In this document: positions 34,942 through 43,793 of the stretch, piece by piece
Layout of the letters: the number at the start of each line of letters is the position of its first letter
How positions within the stretch are numbered: the stretch's first letter is position 1
Assembly: GCA_025934495.1 (NCBI GenBank)
Contig: JAICXY010000014.1
Coordinates: forward strand, 1 to 46,634
Origin: Candidatus Nitrosocosmicus sp.
GTDB taxonomy: Archaea; Thermoproteota; Nitrososphaeria; Nitrososphaerales; Nitrososphaeraceae
Reading direction: 5' to 3'
Length of the DNA: 46,634 bases
The notes under the pieces: model-generated
Databases searched by the model: none
What the model was told of the DNA's origin: nothing
Seen by the model: only the letters and a program-made list of their open reading frames with translations
Position numbers and translations under genes: made by a program

Positions 34942-35463
34942 ATGTTAAAAGAGCTACTTAATCCTAACCCTGCTAATTTTAATATTTTGGTATCAAAGCT
35001 AAGCGATGTTCTTGTTACAGCTTTGGAGGAGCCGCTAGGCTATGCTATTAATTGGGCCAGAGTATGGTCATTATGGCCTGTACATTTGGAAACGGCTTGT
35101 TGCAGCGTAGAATTCGGTGCAGCTTCAAGTCCTCGATATGATGTAGAGAGATTTGGTATTCTGGAAGCTTTTGGTTCGTTAAGACAATGTGATTTAATTG
35201 TAGTTCAAGGTACCGTTACAAGAAAAATGGCACCTAGGCTTCGTATGGTTTATGATCAAATGCCCGAACCTAAATATGTCATTGCAATGGGTGCCTGCGC
35301 TATTACTGGGGGACTTTATCTTGATTCCTATAATGTTTTGCCTGGATGTGATGGTATTGTTCCAGTGGATGTTTATGTTCCTGGCTGTCCCCCGCGACCA
35401 GAAACTCTTATCCAAGGAACATTTCTCTTGCAAGAAAAGATTAAAAGGTCAAAGATAAAGTGA
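34942..35463 (+). CDS. nuoB: Complex I subunit B (NuoB), N2 cluster carrier
   Basis: This 173-residue subunit binds the terminal [4Fe-4S] cluster N2, which donates electrons to quinone. All four ligands are present: C53 and C54 in [11 protein letters not shown]119 in MGACA and C149 in [28 protein letters not shown] is the usual contact region. The gap of 60 bases after nuoA contains TTATTATATACT. The stop overlaps the nuoC start. Confidence 0.95.
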   Translation: MLKELLNPNPANFNILVSKLSDVLVTALEEPLGYAINWARVWSLWPVHLETACCSVEFGAASSPRYDVERFGILEAFGSLRQCDLIVVQGTVTRKMAPRLRMVYDQMPEPKYVIAMGACAITGGLYLDSYNVLPGCDGIVPVDVYVPGCPPRPETLIQGTFLLQEKIKRSKIK

Positions 35464-35969
35464 TGGATAATCAAATAGAATCTAGTCCTGGAAAGAATTC
35501 TATTTATATATCTCATGATATATTAAAGTCTTTAGTCGAGAAATATAATACTAAAATTAAAATAGTTTATGATAAACGTAATCGTTCGAAAATCATGGTT
35601 GAACCTGAAAACTTGGTAGAGACTGCTATCTTTTTAAGAGATCATTATGGATTTGATCATGCAGAGTCTGCCTCGGGAACCGATTATCCAAAGGATAATG
35701 AGATCGAGATCAATTATCATTTGGGTTCATACAGCAACCAAGATCTGTTACCTTATATTTTGGTCCTATCTACAAAAATTAACAGAAACGATCCAAAGTC
35801 AAATAGTTTGATAAATATATTTCCTAGTGTTGAATATCATGAACGTGAAACTTATGAAATGTTGGGTGTATACTTTATTGGTCATCCCCGTAATGAGCGA
35901 TTTCTTTTACCTGAAGACTGGGCCGATATCCCTCCTCTTAGAAAAGAATTTAGGATAAAAGGAAGATAA
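35460..35969 (+). CDS. nuoC: Complex I subunit C (NuoC, 30 kDa type)
   Basis: This 169-residue peripheral-arm subunit is clear from the C-terminal signature [20 protein letters not shown], followed by RFLLPEDW. The start is GTG at 35460, overlapping the nuoB TGA; the ATG one codon later is equally possible. Eighteen bases separate it from nuoD, where AAAAGGAG serves as ribosome-binding site. It is not fused to nuoD, unlike in Escherichia coli. Confidence 0.93.
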   Translation: MMDNQIESSPGKNSIYISHDILKSLVEKYNTKIKIVYDKRNRSKIMVEPENLVETAIFLRDHYGFDHAESASGTDYPKDNEIEINYHLGSYSNQDLLPYILVLSTKINRNDPKSNSLINIFPSVEYHERETYEMLGVYFIGHPRNERFLLPEDWADIPPLRKEFRIKGR

Positions 35970-35986
35970 AAAGGAGCTTATGATAA

Positions 35987-37147
35987 ATGTCTACATTAGA
36001 AGAAAAAATAGATGAAGCTAAAAATCTATCTATGCAAATAGTCAAAGATTCTGAAGAGGACCGATTAATGACCCTTAGTGTAGGTCCACAGCATCCAGGT
36101 TCCGGACACTTTAGATTCGTAATAAAAATAGATGGGGATTATATTGTTTATGTGGACCCGGACCCAGGTTATGTTCACCGTGGACACGAAAAAATGTGCG
36201 AATATAGAAACTTTTTCCAAAATATTCCTCATTTAGAGAGGCCCGTAATACACGATTCTTGCAATATCACATATTCTTATAGCCTTGCAATCGAGGATTT
36301 GATTGGTATAACAGTTCCACGAAGAGGGCAATTTATTCGAGCCATTGCATCAGAATTAAATAGACTTGTTTATACTGAATATTGGCTTGCTATTTATGGT
36401 ATATTTCTGGGACATTCTACTATGTTCATGTGGCCTGCTGGAGATAGAGAATTAATAATTGATTTGCTTGAGCGACTTACAGGTCATCGAGTTACTCACG
36501 CTTTTAATATCCCGGGAGGAGTCAGAAATGATATGCCATATAATTTTAAAGAAAAATGTTTGACTCAGGTAAATTATTTTGAAAAGCGATTAAAAGAGTA
36601 TGAGCATATTTTTTACAATAATCCTCTGCTAAGACAAAGAACCGAAGGTGTTGGAATTTTATCAAAAGAGGATGCAATAAAGTTAGGTGTAACTGGTTCT
36701 GTTCTTCGAGCATCAGGAGTACCATATGATATTAGGAAAGTGGAACCCTACGATGTCTATGATGAGATAGATTTTAATGTCCAATATATGAAAACATGTG
36801 ACTCTTTTGCAAGAGCTTATGTCCCATATTTAGATATGATAGAATCTTGTCATATTATCAGGCAGCTTTTAGATAAAATTCCCGAATCGGGAGATGTTAG
36901 AGAAAAATTACTAAGTAATGTCAAAGGACCTCCAGGAGAATCGTTTAAAAGAATCGAATCAGGAAGGGGTGCTCTTAGCTACCATATTGTCAGCGATGGT
37001 ACATCGAGAGCCTATAGAGTAAAAATGTCCGTGGGCTCTTTTAGAAATTTATTAGCCTTACCGTTTTTATTAGTTGGATCAAAATTAGGTGATATGCCAC
37101 CTATATATTGGTCTCTGAATTACTGGCCAGTGGAGGCAGATAGATAA
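35987..37147 (+). CDS. nuoD: Complex I subunit D (NuoD, 49 kDa type)
   Basis: This 386-residue subunit forms the quinone site together with NuoB. It retains the hydrogenase large-subunit fold, with VGPQHPGSGHFRFVIKIDGD, PGYVHRGHEKMCEYRNFFQN and FNIPGGVRNDMPY, but no Ni-Fe cysteine pairs, so it is complex I and not a hydrogenase. The motif HPGSGH replaces the usual HPAAHG. It starts with ATG after a good AAAAGGAG site, and its TAA overlaps the nuoH ATG by one base. Confidence 0.95.
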   Translation: MSTLEEKIDEAKNLSMQIVKDSEEDRLMTLSVGPQHPGSGHFRFVIKIDGDYIVYVDPDPGYVHRGHEKMCEYRNFFQNIPHLERPVIHDSCNITYSYSLAIEDLIGITVPRRGQFIRAIASELNRLVYTEYWLAIYGIFLGHSTMFMWPAGDRELIIDLLERLTGHRVTHAFNIPGGVRNDMPYNFKEKCLTQVNYFEKRLKEYEHIFYNNPLLRQRTEGVGILSKEDAIKLGVTGSVLRASGVPYDIRKVEPYDVYDEIDFNVQYMKTCDSFARAYVPYLDMIESCHIIRQLLDKIPESGDVREKLLSNVKGPPGESFKRIESGRGALSYHIVSDGTSRAYRVKMSVGSFRNLLALPFLLVGSKLGDMPPIYWSLNYWPVEADR

Positions 37148-38448
37148 TGGGTTCGATAACTCCTGATTTTAGATTTGGAAATTTTGCGGGTAGCATCGTT
37201 CAACTTGTATTAGTTGTTGTGGCCTTACTAACAGTATTAATTCTTCCTATAATATTTTTTACATTATTTTTTGTTCCTCTTCCAGTTGTTAATGGACAGG
37301 TTTTAACGCCTTATCTATTTTTTTCAATGATGGTAGATCCTTCAAGAACCCTTCCAATAATAAAATTTTTAATTCATACTGATTACTTTAGGGCTGCAGT
37401 ATTCCCTGGATTTGGTTTTAGCGCTTTAATTGCTGCGGCGACAATTTTTATCGAACGAAAGTTATTAGCAAAAATGCAGTTGAGAATAGGACCCTTGTAT
37501 GCGGGTAAGATCGAGGGTATTTTTCAATTAGTTGCAGATGGATTAAAACTAATTGCCAAAGAAATAATAGTTCCTTCTGGAGCTGATAAGCCAATATTTT
37601 GGCTTGCCCCTATACTGTTTGTATCTACTTCAGCCGCTGTAGTATCATTGATTCCGGTAGCATCAGGGTGGGTTGTAGCTAATGTAAATGTTGGACTGAT
37701 AGCTATTTTTGGAATTTTAGGATTTTTCCCATTGATCACACTATTATTTTCATGGGCAAGCAATAGTAAATATCCCTTCATTGGTGGGTTGCGGGCTCTA
37801 CATCAGATGATTGCGTTTGAAATCCCATTTTTTTTGTCCGCTTTACCTGCAGTAATCTTATCTGGCTCATTAAATTTATCTGATATAGCAAGATCTCAAA
37901 ATATTTTTTGGAATATTTTTGTTATGCCGATCAATGCGTTTGTTTTCTATATCTCATCACTTGCAGAATTAGAACGCATACCATTTGATCTTCCTGAGGC
38001 AGAAAGTGAAATAGTTGCAGGGTGGTTGACTGAAACATCTGGAATGATTTTTGGGCTAATTCAGTTAGGTAGTTATTTAAAGCTATATGCATTAAGTGCC
38101 TTATTTGTAATATTGTTTTTAGGTGGCTGGTATGGCCCACAAATATTTCCACATGAACTAATTCCCGGCGCTTCCGCATCAAATATTTCACTTTTGAAAA
38201 TATTTGGTCTAGTTGGTTTGTATAATGCAGTTACAGTAAATAGTATATTTTGGTTTATGGTAAAAACATTTGTCATAATACTGTTAATGTTGATTACAAG
38301 AGGTATCAATCCAAGAATTAGAATTGACATATTATTACATACGGGATGGTACAAGCTGATTGTTTTAACATTCATAAATCTCTTTATTGTCCTTACATTG
38401 ATCTATGGTGGAATTTTGGGGCCGGGAGGAATGATATCGCCAAAATGA
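37147..38448 (+). CDS. nuoH: Complex I subunit H (NuoH)
   Basis: This 433-residue subunit lies at the membrane end of the quinone channel. It has the typical IERKLLAKMQLRIGPLYAGK, FQLVADGLKLIAKE and the acidic loop ERIPFDLPEAESEIVAGWLTE. The protein is about 80-100 residues longer than many bacterial NuoH, mainly by an N-terminal extension with one extra helix (about 15-45) and a C-terminal addition. The start overlaps the nuoD stop (TAATG) and its stop overlaps the nuoI ATG. Confidence 0.95.
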   Translation: MGSITPDFRFGNFAGSIVQLVLVVVALLTVLILPIIFFTLFFVPLPVVNGQVLTPYLFFSMMVDPSRTLPIIKFLIHTDYFRAAVFPGFGFSALIAAATIFIERKLLAKMQLRIGPLYAGKIEGIFQLVADGLKLIAKEIIVPSGADKPIFWLAPILFVSTSAAVVSLIPVASGWVVANVNVGLIAIFGILGFFPLITLLFSWASNSKYPFIGGLRALHQMIAFEIPFFLSALPAVILSGSLNLSDIARSQNIFWNIFVMPINAFVFYISSLAELERIPFDLPEAESEIVAGWLTETSGMIFGLIQLGSYLKLYALSALFVILFLGGWYGPQIFPHELIPGASASNISLLKIFGLVGLYNAVTVNSIFWFMVKTFVIILLMLITRGINPRIRIDILLHTGWYKLIVLTFINLFIVLTLIYGGILGPGGMISPK

Positions 38449-38942
38449 ATACAGCAAGCGGATTTATTAAAGCATTAGAATCGGGTACAAAACATCTCTT
38501 TATAAAGCGATTTACATTGAGATATCCAGAGCAAAAGCTAAAGTTTGATGGCGATGGTTATCAATTTGATCCAAAAAAGGGTGTTGGAATTGCAGGGCTT
38601 AGAGGTCGTCATATACTTTTTCATGATAAATGTACAGGCTGCCAATTATGTTCTATTGCTTGTGAGGGAATCGCAGAAGCTATCTCTATGGTAAAAGTAG
38701 ATGAACATTGGAAACAAAATAAAAAATCCATCATGCCTCAGATAGATTATGGTAAGTGTGTTTTTTGTGGTTTATGTGTTGATGCTTGTCCGTTTTATGC
38801 TTTGTATATGACAAATGATTACGAGTTATCTTCGTATACAAAATCTCATTTGATATATACTCCTTCCCAGTTAGCTGTTAAACCAAAATATGATGGAGAT
38901 GTTGAAATAAAAATAGATTCAATGGGTGCAAACCATGGTTGA
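38445..38942 (+). CDS. nuoI: Complex I subunit I (NuoI), two [4Fe-4S] clusters
   Basis: This 165-residue ferredoxin-like subunit relays electrons to NuoB. The ligands are C63, C66, C69 and C73, then C105, C108, C111 and C115. The fourth Cys of the first set is followed by Glu-Gly instead of the usual Pro. The ATG at 38445 overlaps the nuoH TGA as ATGA; a longer frame from 38346 would lie inside nuoH and lacks homology. The end overlaps nuoJ. Confidence 0.95.
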   Translation: MNTASGFIKALESGTKHLFIKRFTLRYPEQKLKFDGDGYQFDPKKGVGIAGLRGRHILFHDKCTGCQLCSIACEGIAEAISMVKVDEHWKQNKKSIMPQIDYGKCVFCGLCVDACPFYALYMTNDYELSSYTKSHLIYTPSQLAVKPKYDGDVEIKIDSMGANHG

Positions 38943-39453
38943 CTCTGTATTTGTTGGGTTATCTATATTAACAATTGGTTCTGCTATTATTACATTAGAA
39001 AGTAGAGAATTATTATACGGTGGCATCGCTTTAGCAATTTCTATGTTAGGGATTGCAGGATATTTTCTTATTCTGGATGCTCCATTTGTTGCAATGTTTC
39101 AAATAACTGTATACGTAGGAGCCGTTGCAGTTTTGATTATATTTACTGTTATGCTAGTGCGATCTCCTAATACTATAACACAAAGGGAAACAAAGAAAAG
39201 AAAAATTGCAGGCATTATTATAAGTTTGGGATTTCTTGCCCTATTTGCTACATTAATAGGCAATTCAGTGACTTCTCAATTTAGTTTTGCAAATAATTCT
39301 AATGTAGTTGATATAAAAGAAATAGGGAAAAAATTATTAACTTATTATTCGCCTGTATTAATTGCGTTGGCTTTAACTTTGGCCGGATCTATTATAGGTG
39401 CGTTAGCACTTGCACGAAGGGAGGATATTGAAGAAAAAAATGAATCAACCTAG
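38935..39453 (+). CDS. nuoJ: Complex I subunit J (NuoJ)
   Basis: This 172-residue membrane subunit has five hydrophobic segments. The pattern ILDAPFVAMFQITVYVGAVAVLIIFTVMLV is the NuoJ hallmark, with its broken TM3. The ATG at 38935 is preferred over a GTG nine bases earlier because GGGTG precedes it; both overlap nuoI. The stop overlaps the nuoK start. Confidence 0.92.
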   Translation: MVDSVFVGLSILTIGSAIITLESRELLYGGIALAISMLGIAGYFLILDAPFVAMFQITVYVGAVAVLIIFTVMLVRSPNTITQRETKKRKIAGIIISLGFLALFATLIGNSVTSQFSFANNSNVVDIKEIGKKLLTYYSPVLIALALTLAGSIIGALALARREDIEEKNEST

Positions 39454-39742
39454 TGATTTTTTAATTATTTCTGTTATATTGATCTCTATAGGGATATATG
39501 GATTAGTCGTTAAAAGAAATGCATTAAGATTAATATTTTCTATCGAATTAATTGCTAATGCTGTAAATCTTACTCTGGTAGCTTTTTCTAGAATGGTTTC
39601 CAATCCACAAGGACAAATATTTGTTTTATTTTCTATTGCAATATCGGCTGCAGAGGTTGCGGTTGGATTGGGAATTATAGTGATAGCCTATAGATTTTAT
39701 AAAGACATCGATATCACTGAATATAAAAATCTCAAAAATTAA
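39440..39742 (+). CDS. nuoK: Complex I subunit K (NuoK)
   Basis: This 100-residue subunit has three membrane helices. It is homologous to MrpC, with FSIELIANAVNLTLVAFSR (membrane Glu of the proton path) and ISAAEVAVGLGIIVIAYRFY (second Glu). The ATG at 39440 gives the standard length; an upstream TTG at 39410 would add ten charged residues. It overlaps nuoJ by 14 bases. It is the last gene before a T-tract and a 110-base gap. Confidence 0.92.
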   Translation: MNQPSDFLIISVILISIGIYGLVVKRNALRLIFSIELIANAVNLTLVAFSRMVSNPQGQIFVLFSIAISAAEVAVGLGIIVIAYRFYKDIDITEYKNLKN

Positions 39743-39743
39743 A

Positions 39744-39769
39744 TTTTTCTTTTTTCTTTTTTCTTTTTA
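39744..39769 (+). terminator. T-tract after nuoK
   Basis: A run of T5CT6CT6CT5 follows the nuoK stop directly. It could terminate or attenuate transcription between the connecting-arm genes and the antiporter-like genes. Confidence 0.5.
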
Positions 39770-39790
39770 TATTTTTAATTTATTGAAATC

Positions 39791-39806
39791 GTATAATATA
39801 TAAAAG
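39791..39806 (+). promoter_or_regulatory. Internal TATA box before nuoM
   Basis: GTATAATATATAAAAG, the strongest TATA-like stretch in the cluster, lies about 50 bases before the nuoM ATG. Together with the preceding T-tract it suggests separate transcription of nuoMLN with a short leader. Confidence 0.45.
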
Positions 39807-39852
39807 GATATAATGTCGTTTTGGTAGGGGTATTCGGAGTACGAGAATGTAG

Positions 39853-41640
39853 ATGGCGGATTCATCTTCTTATTATCTAATGGTGGCAACATTTTTGCCA
39901 TTGATATTTTCTCCAGTTGCATATTTTTTGGGTAAACGCAAGGGAATTAATATTTTAACTTGGTTTTCTTTTGGAATTTTAGGCTTGTCTACTATTTTTG
40001 TTATTATTCCATCGATAGGCATAGGTTCGGGCGGTACATATCAGGAAGTTTTTCAGTGGAGTCAGTTAGGTCATTTTGGACTCAAACTTGATGGATTAAG
40101 CATTCCTTTCGCAATAACTATATATGTTTTATCTACTGTAATGGTCCTTTACTCAAAACCGTATATGATCCGTAAAATCTTACGTGAATATGAAAAAACA
40201 AAAACTGATATAAATACCAAAATTGATTCTGTTGGAGATGAAGGTGATCAAACTTTTGATAACACTGGAAATAATTCTATTTTAGTTTTATCTGATAATC
40301 AAAAATTATTTTTAAATAGCCAAATGGGTTTATACTTTGCTCTTTATTTGGCATTTTCAATGGGTATGCTAGGCACGATTCTTGCCACAAATCTGGTTGA
40401 ATTTTACGCATTTTTTGAATTGATGTTGGTCCCTACTTTTTTCTTGATCGCCTTTTTTGGTTATGGGAACCGAAGAAGAGTTACATTCGTATTCTTTTTT
40501 TGGTCAGCTGTGGGAGCGCTTATTTTACTTTTAGGTCTGTTGGCTATAGGTTTCTTTACTGGGGGTTTTGATTATGATATTATAAAAACAAATGCTTATA
40601 AAATACCGTTAAACTGGATTGATTTGATTATTTTTTCGATTATGATTGGTTTTGGTATAAAACTTGGCTTATTATTTTTGCATATATGGCTGCCTGATAC
40701 ATATACTCTATCACCTACTCCAATATCAATTTTAATTTCATCCGCCATGACTGGAATTGGTGCCTATGGTATTGTTAGAATCTGGCTGGATTTTCTATCT
40801 TCTCACTATGCTGGTTATGGAGTTTATTTAGAAATATGGGGTGTGGCAACAATGGTATTTGGGGGTGCAATGGCTTTAATGCAAAATGATATCAAAAAAG
40901 TTTTGGCGTATTCAAGTATAAGCTCCATGGGGTATATATTATTTGGACTTGGATCAGAGAGCATATTAGGAATAAGTGGTGCTATACTGTTGTATGTTAC
41001 TCATGGGCTTGGGAAAGCATTATTGTTTATGATGGCTGGTTCTATAATCTTACAAACTGGAACAAGAAATTTGGATAAATTAGGCGGACTAGCCAGCAAA
41101 ATGCCATATACGGCCGTATTTACAATGATTGGAGCATTAACAATAATGGGTGTTCCAATAACTAGCGGGTTTATGGCCGAATGGGTCTTATTTAACGGCG
41201 CTCTTCAGGGTGCAATTGTTAATCATTGGGATTCTTTGAAGGTAATAGCTTTTACACTAGCTATGTTAACTACTGTTTTAACTTCTGCATATATTTTATG
41301 GTTGTATAAAAGGATATTCTATGGAGTAGTTCCAGAAACATTAAAAAATGTAGGCGATAAGAGTGGATATGTAATAGTTACTATGGGTGTTCTAGCCGCT
41401 TTCACTTTAATATTGGGGATTTATCCCGATATGTTTTATAAGCCAATTGTTAGTTATGTTGATAATTTGTATAGTCACACTAGCGGTATTGTCCATTTAA
41501 AGCAAAAAATAGGGTCTCAGACGACATTAAAGGTTTCAGGGCAATTAAAAGAAAATTTTGGTAATTTGAAGGAATCCCCGGATTTACAAATAAAACCAAA
41601 CTCGGGTATGTATCTTTTAGGTAATTCTATATATTTTTAA
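39853..41640 (+). CDS. nuoM: Complex I antiporter-like subunit M (NuoM)
   Basis: This 595-residue proton-pumping membrane subunit has about 14 helices. FYAFFELMLVPTFFLIAFFG contains the conserved Glu of TM5, GLLFLHIWLPDTYTLSPTP is the TM7 Lys/His-region signature, and MALMQNDIKKVLAYSSISSMG marks the TM8 Lys. A hydrophilic insertion of about 45 residues (EKTKTDINTKIDSVGDEGD and the following stretch, near 112-155) and an extended C-terminus make it some 90 residues longer than bacterial NuoM. It precedes nuoL, the reverse of the usual bacterial L-M order. Confidence 0.93.
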   Translation: MADSSSYYLMVATFLPLIFSPVAYFLGKRKGINILTWFSFGILGLSTIFVIIPSIGIGSGGTYQEVFQWSQLGHFGLKLDGLSIPFAITIYVLSTVMVLYSKPYMIRKILREYEKTKTDINTKIDSVGDEGDQTFDNTGNNSILVLSDNQKLFLNSQMGLYFALYLAFSMGMLGTILATNLVEFYAFFELMLVPTFFLIAFFGYGNRRRVTFVFFFWSAVGALILLLGLLAIGFFTGGFDYDIIKTNAYKIPLNWIDLIIFSIMIGFGIKLGLLFLHIWLPDTYTLSPTPISILISSAMTGIGAYGIVRIWLDFLSSHYAGYGVYLEIWGVATMVFGGAMALMQNDIKKVLAYSSISSMGYILFGLGSESILGISGAILLYVTHGLGKALLFMMAGSIILQTGTRNLDKLGGLASKMPYTAVFTMIGALTIMGVPITSGFMAEWVLFNGALQGAIVNHWDSLKVIAFTLAMLTTVLTSAYILWLYKRIFYGVVPETLKNVGDKSGYVIVTMGVLAAFTLILGIYPDMFYKPIVSYVDNLYSHTSGIVHLKQKIGSQTTLKVSGQLKENFGNLKESPDLQIKPNSGMYLLGNSIYF

Positions 41641-41654
41641 GGAATTGAAAGAAA

Positions 41655-43775
41655 ATGGTTCAAAATGAAACAATAGGATTTGTAGGCTTGGGAGTTAATG
41701 CCTGGTTAGTTTGGATGCTTCCATTCATCGGGGCTGCATTGATCCCTGCTTTAAAAAATAAAAGCGAACGTATCAAAAGTTATGTAGCGGTAGGATTTTC
41801 TATTTTAAGTGCATTATTTGCATTAAGTATTCTTCCTCTGGGGCTTGCGGGAAAGGAAATCCATAGCCAAATTCCATGGTTTTCTGCATTAAATTTGAAC
41901 GCCGGTGTATTAGCTGATCCCCTTGGTATAGTAATGAGTAATTTGGTTGCTTGGATTTCTGTATCAATTTTAGTGTACTCTATATCTTATATGCATGGGG
42001 AAAAATCAATTATCCGGTATTGGTTCTTTATGTTGTTTTTTATAGGATCCATGCAGTTGATCGTTTTGTCTGATAATTTATTAATGGTATTTTTTGGATG
42101 GGAAGGTGTAGGCTTGGCTTCCTATGCATTAATAGGATTTTGGTATTCTGATAAAAAGAAAGACTATGTTGGAAAAGAAGGAAATGTTGCATGGGGTATA
42201 CCCATGTGGACATCACCTACTCATGCAGGAATAAAAGCATTCTTGTTTAACCGGGTGGGCGATATTATGATGCTTACAGGAATGTTTTTGATATTTGCAT
42301 ATGCTGGTACCTTTGGTTTTAAAGAATTGCTGTCTGATCATACTTGGGCTCAAGAAATGATGAAACAAAATCTTTTGATTCCTGCGGCAGTTTTACTATT
42401 TGGAGGTGCAATAGGCAAGTCTGCTCAATTTCCACTAAATGAATGGTTGGTAGACGCTATGACCGGTCCATCATCCGTCTCTGCATTAATTCATGCTGCT
42501 ACAATGGTAAAGGCTGGAGTTTTTCTTGTTGCTAGAATTGGTCCCCTCTTTTTCGCTCTTGCTGTATTTAATATCTCTCAATTCTTTGAAATTGTAGCTT
42601 GGGTTGGTGGAATTACTGCATTTCTTTTAGCAACACAGGCGTTGGTTAACCCTGAAATTAAAAAAGTGTTGGCATATTCTACAGGATCACAAATAGGTTA
42701 TATGATGATGGCACTAGGAATTGCCGGATTATCGACTCATTTTGTCGATGGATATACTGCGGGTTTCTTTCATATGATTAGCCATGCATTATTTAAAGCA
42801 TCATTGTTTATGGCTGCTGGTGCTATTCTTCATAACGTTGGTTCGAGATTCATGTATGATATGGGAGGACTTAGGAAAAACATGAAAAAAACTTATCTTT
42901 TTATGTTCTTATCTAGTTTATCTTTAGCTGCTGCACCTTTGATCACATCTGGTTTTTGGAGTAAAGATGCCATTTTTGCTTCTTTGCTGGAATCCAATTA
43001 TTCGCTGTCCCCTTATTTATTTGCCCTTGCAGTAATAGTAGCAGTATTGACTGCGTTTTACACTTTTAGAATGGTAGGTTTAACATTTTTTGGTAAGCCT
43101 AGTAAAAATATCGTTGAATTGGAAGCGAAAGGGCATAGAGTTCATGAAGTTGATAGGATCATGTGGATGCCTTTTGCTATTTTGGCTGTTGCATCTATAG
43201 CAATAGGACTAGTAGGCTTTGCTTTTGAGGGGCAAATCCATAATTTGTTTGCATACTATCTTTCTAATACTTTTGGTATAGTGGATGGAAAGATAATGTC
43301 ATCATCTCCAACTTTATCAAAATCCACTTCTCAATCTTCTAATATAAATAATAATGGAATTTCTGAAGGAAAAAATACTGGCTTTTTGAATTTAAATCCA
43401 ATAGCTGCTTTATCATCTGTAGGTGCCTTTGGAATAGGTGGATATTTGGGATATTTATTCTACATCCAAAGAAAAGTAGATCCAAATATAATCCAAGAAA
43501 ATGCTGTTTCGAGAGCTCTATGGAAGTTTTTATACAATAGATGGTATCTCAATTCATTTTGGTATTGGATAGGTGCGGTAATTCAACTTGCTCTTTATAG
43601 AAAGATATATAAATATTTTGAAGGAGTGATTGTAAGCGGAGTAAATCCTGCTTTTAGATATTCCATGATTTTTATGTCCAAGGTAGTAAAGGTTTCGCAA
43701 ACTGGAAGTATACAAACGTATTTATTTGTATTTTCAGCTGGAATTATAGTAATAGCTATGCTATTATTGATGTAA
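41655..43775 (+). CDS. nuoL: Complex I antiporter-like subunit L (NuoL)
   Basis: This 706-residue protein is the largest pump subunit, with the lateral helix at its C-terminus. Signatures are LMVFFGWEGVGLASYALIGFWY, then AQFPLNEWLVDAMTGPSSVS, SALIHAATMVKAGVFL and NPEIKKVLAYSTGSQIGYMM. A low-complexity Ser/Asn loop (SSSPTLSKSTSQSSNINNNG, near 551-570) separates the pump core from the C-terminal lateral helix. It starts 14 bases after nuoM with AAGGAATTGAAAG upstream. Confidence 0.95.
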   Translation: MVQNETIGFVGLGVNAWLVWMLPFIGAALIPALKNKSERIKSYVAVGFSILSALFALSILPLGLAGKEIHSQIPWFSALNLNAGVLADPLGIVMSNLVAWISVSILVYSISYMHGEKSIIRYWFFMLFFIGSMQLIVLSDNLLMVFFGWEGVGLASYALIGFWYSDKKKDYVGKEGNVAWGIPMWTSPTHAGIKAFLFNRVGDIMMLTGMFLIFAYAGTFGFKELLSDHTWAQEMMKQNLLIPAAVLLFGGAIGKSAQFPLNEWLVDAMTGPSSVSALIHAATMVKAGVFLVARIGPLFFALAVFNISQFFEIVAWVGGITAFLLATQALVNPEIKKVLAYSTGSQIGYMMMALGIAGLSTHFVDGYTAGFFHMISHALFKASLFMAAGAILHNVGSRFMYDMGGLRKNMKKTYLFMFLSSLSLAAAPLITSGFWSKDAIFASLLESNYSLSPYLFALAVIVAVLTAFYTFRMVGLTFFGKPSKNIVELEAKGHRVHEVDRIMWMPFAILAVASIAIGLVGFAFEGQIHNLFAYYLSNTFGIVDGKIMSSSPTLSKSTSQSSNINNNGISEGKNTGFLNLNPIAALSSVGAFGIGGYLGYLFYIQRKVDPNIIQENAVSRALWKFLYNRWYLNSFWYWIGAVIQLALYRKIYKYFEGVIVSGVNPAFRYSMIFMSKVVKVSQTGSIQTYLFVFSAGIIVIAMLLLM

Positions 43776-43793
43776 AGGTGGATGTGATAAAAT

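Noticed and set aside
37524-38375. Minus-strand frames within nuoH
   Set aside because: They are antisense to a highly conserved membrane protein gene and have no independent support.
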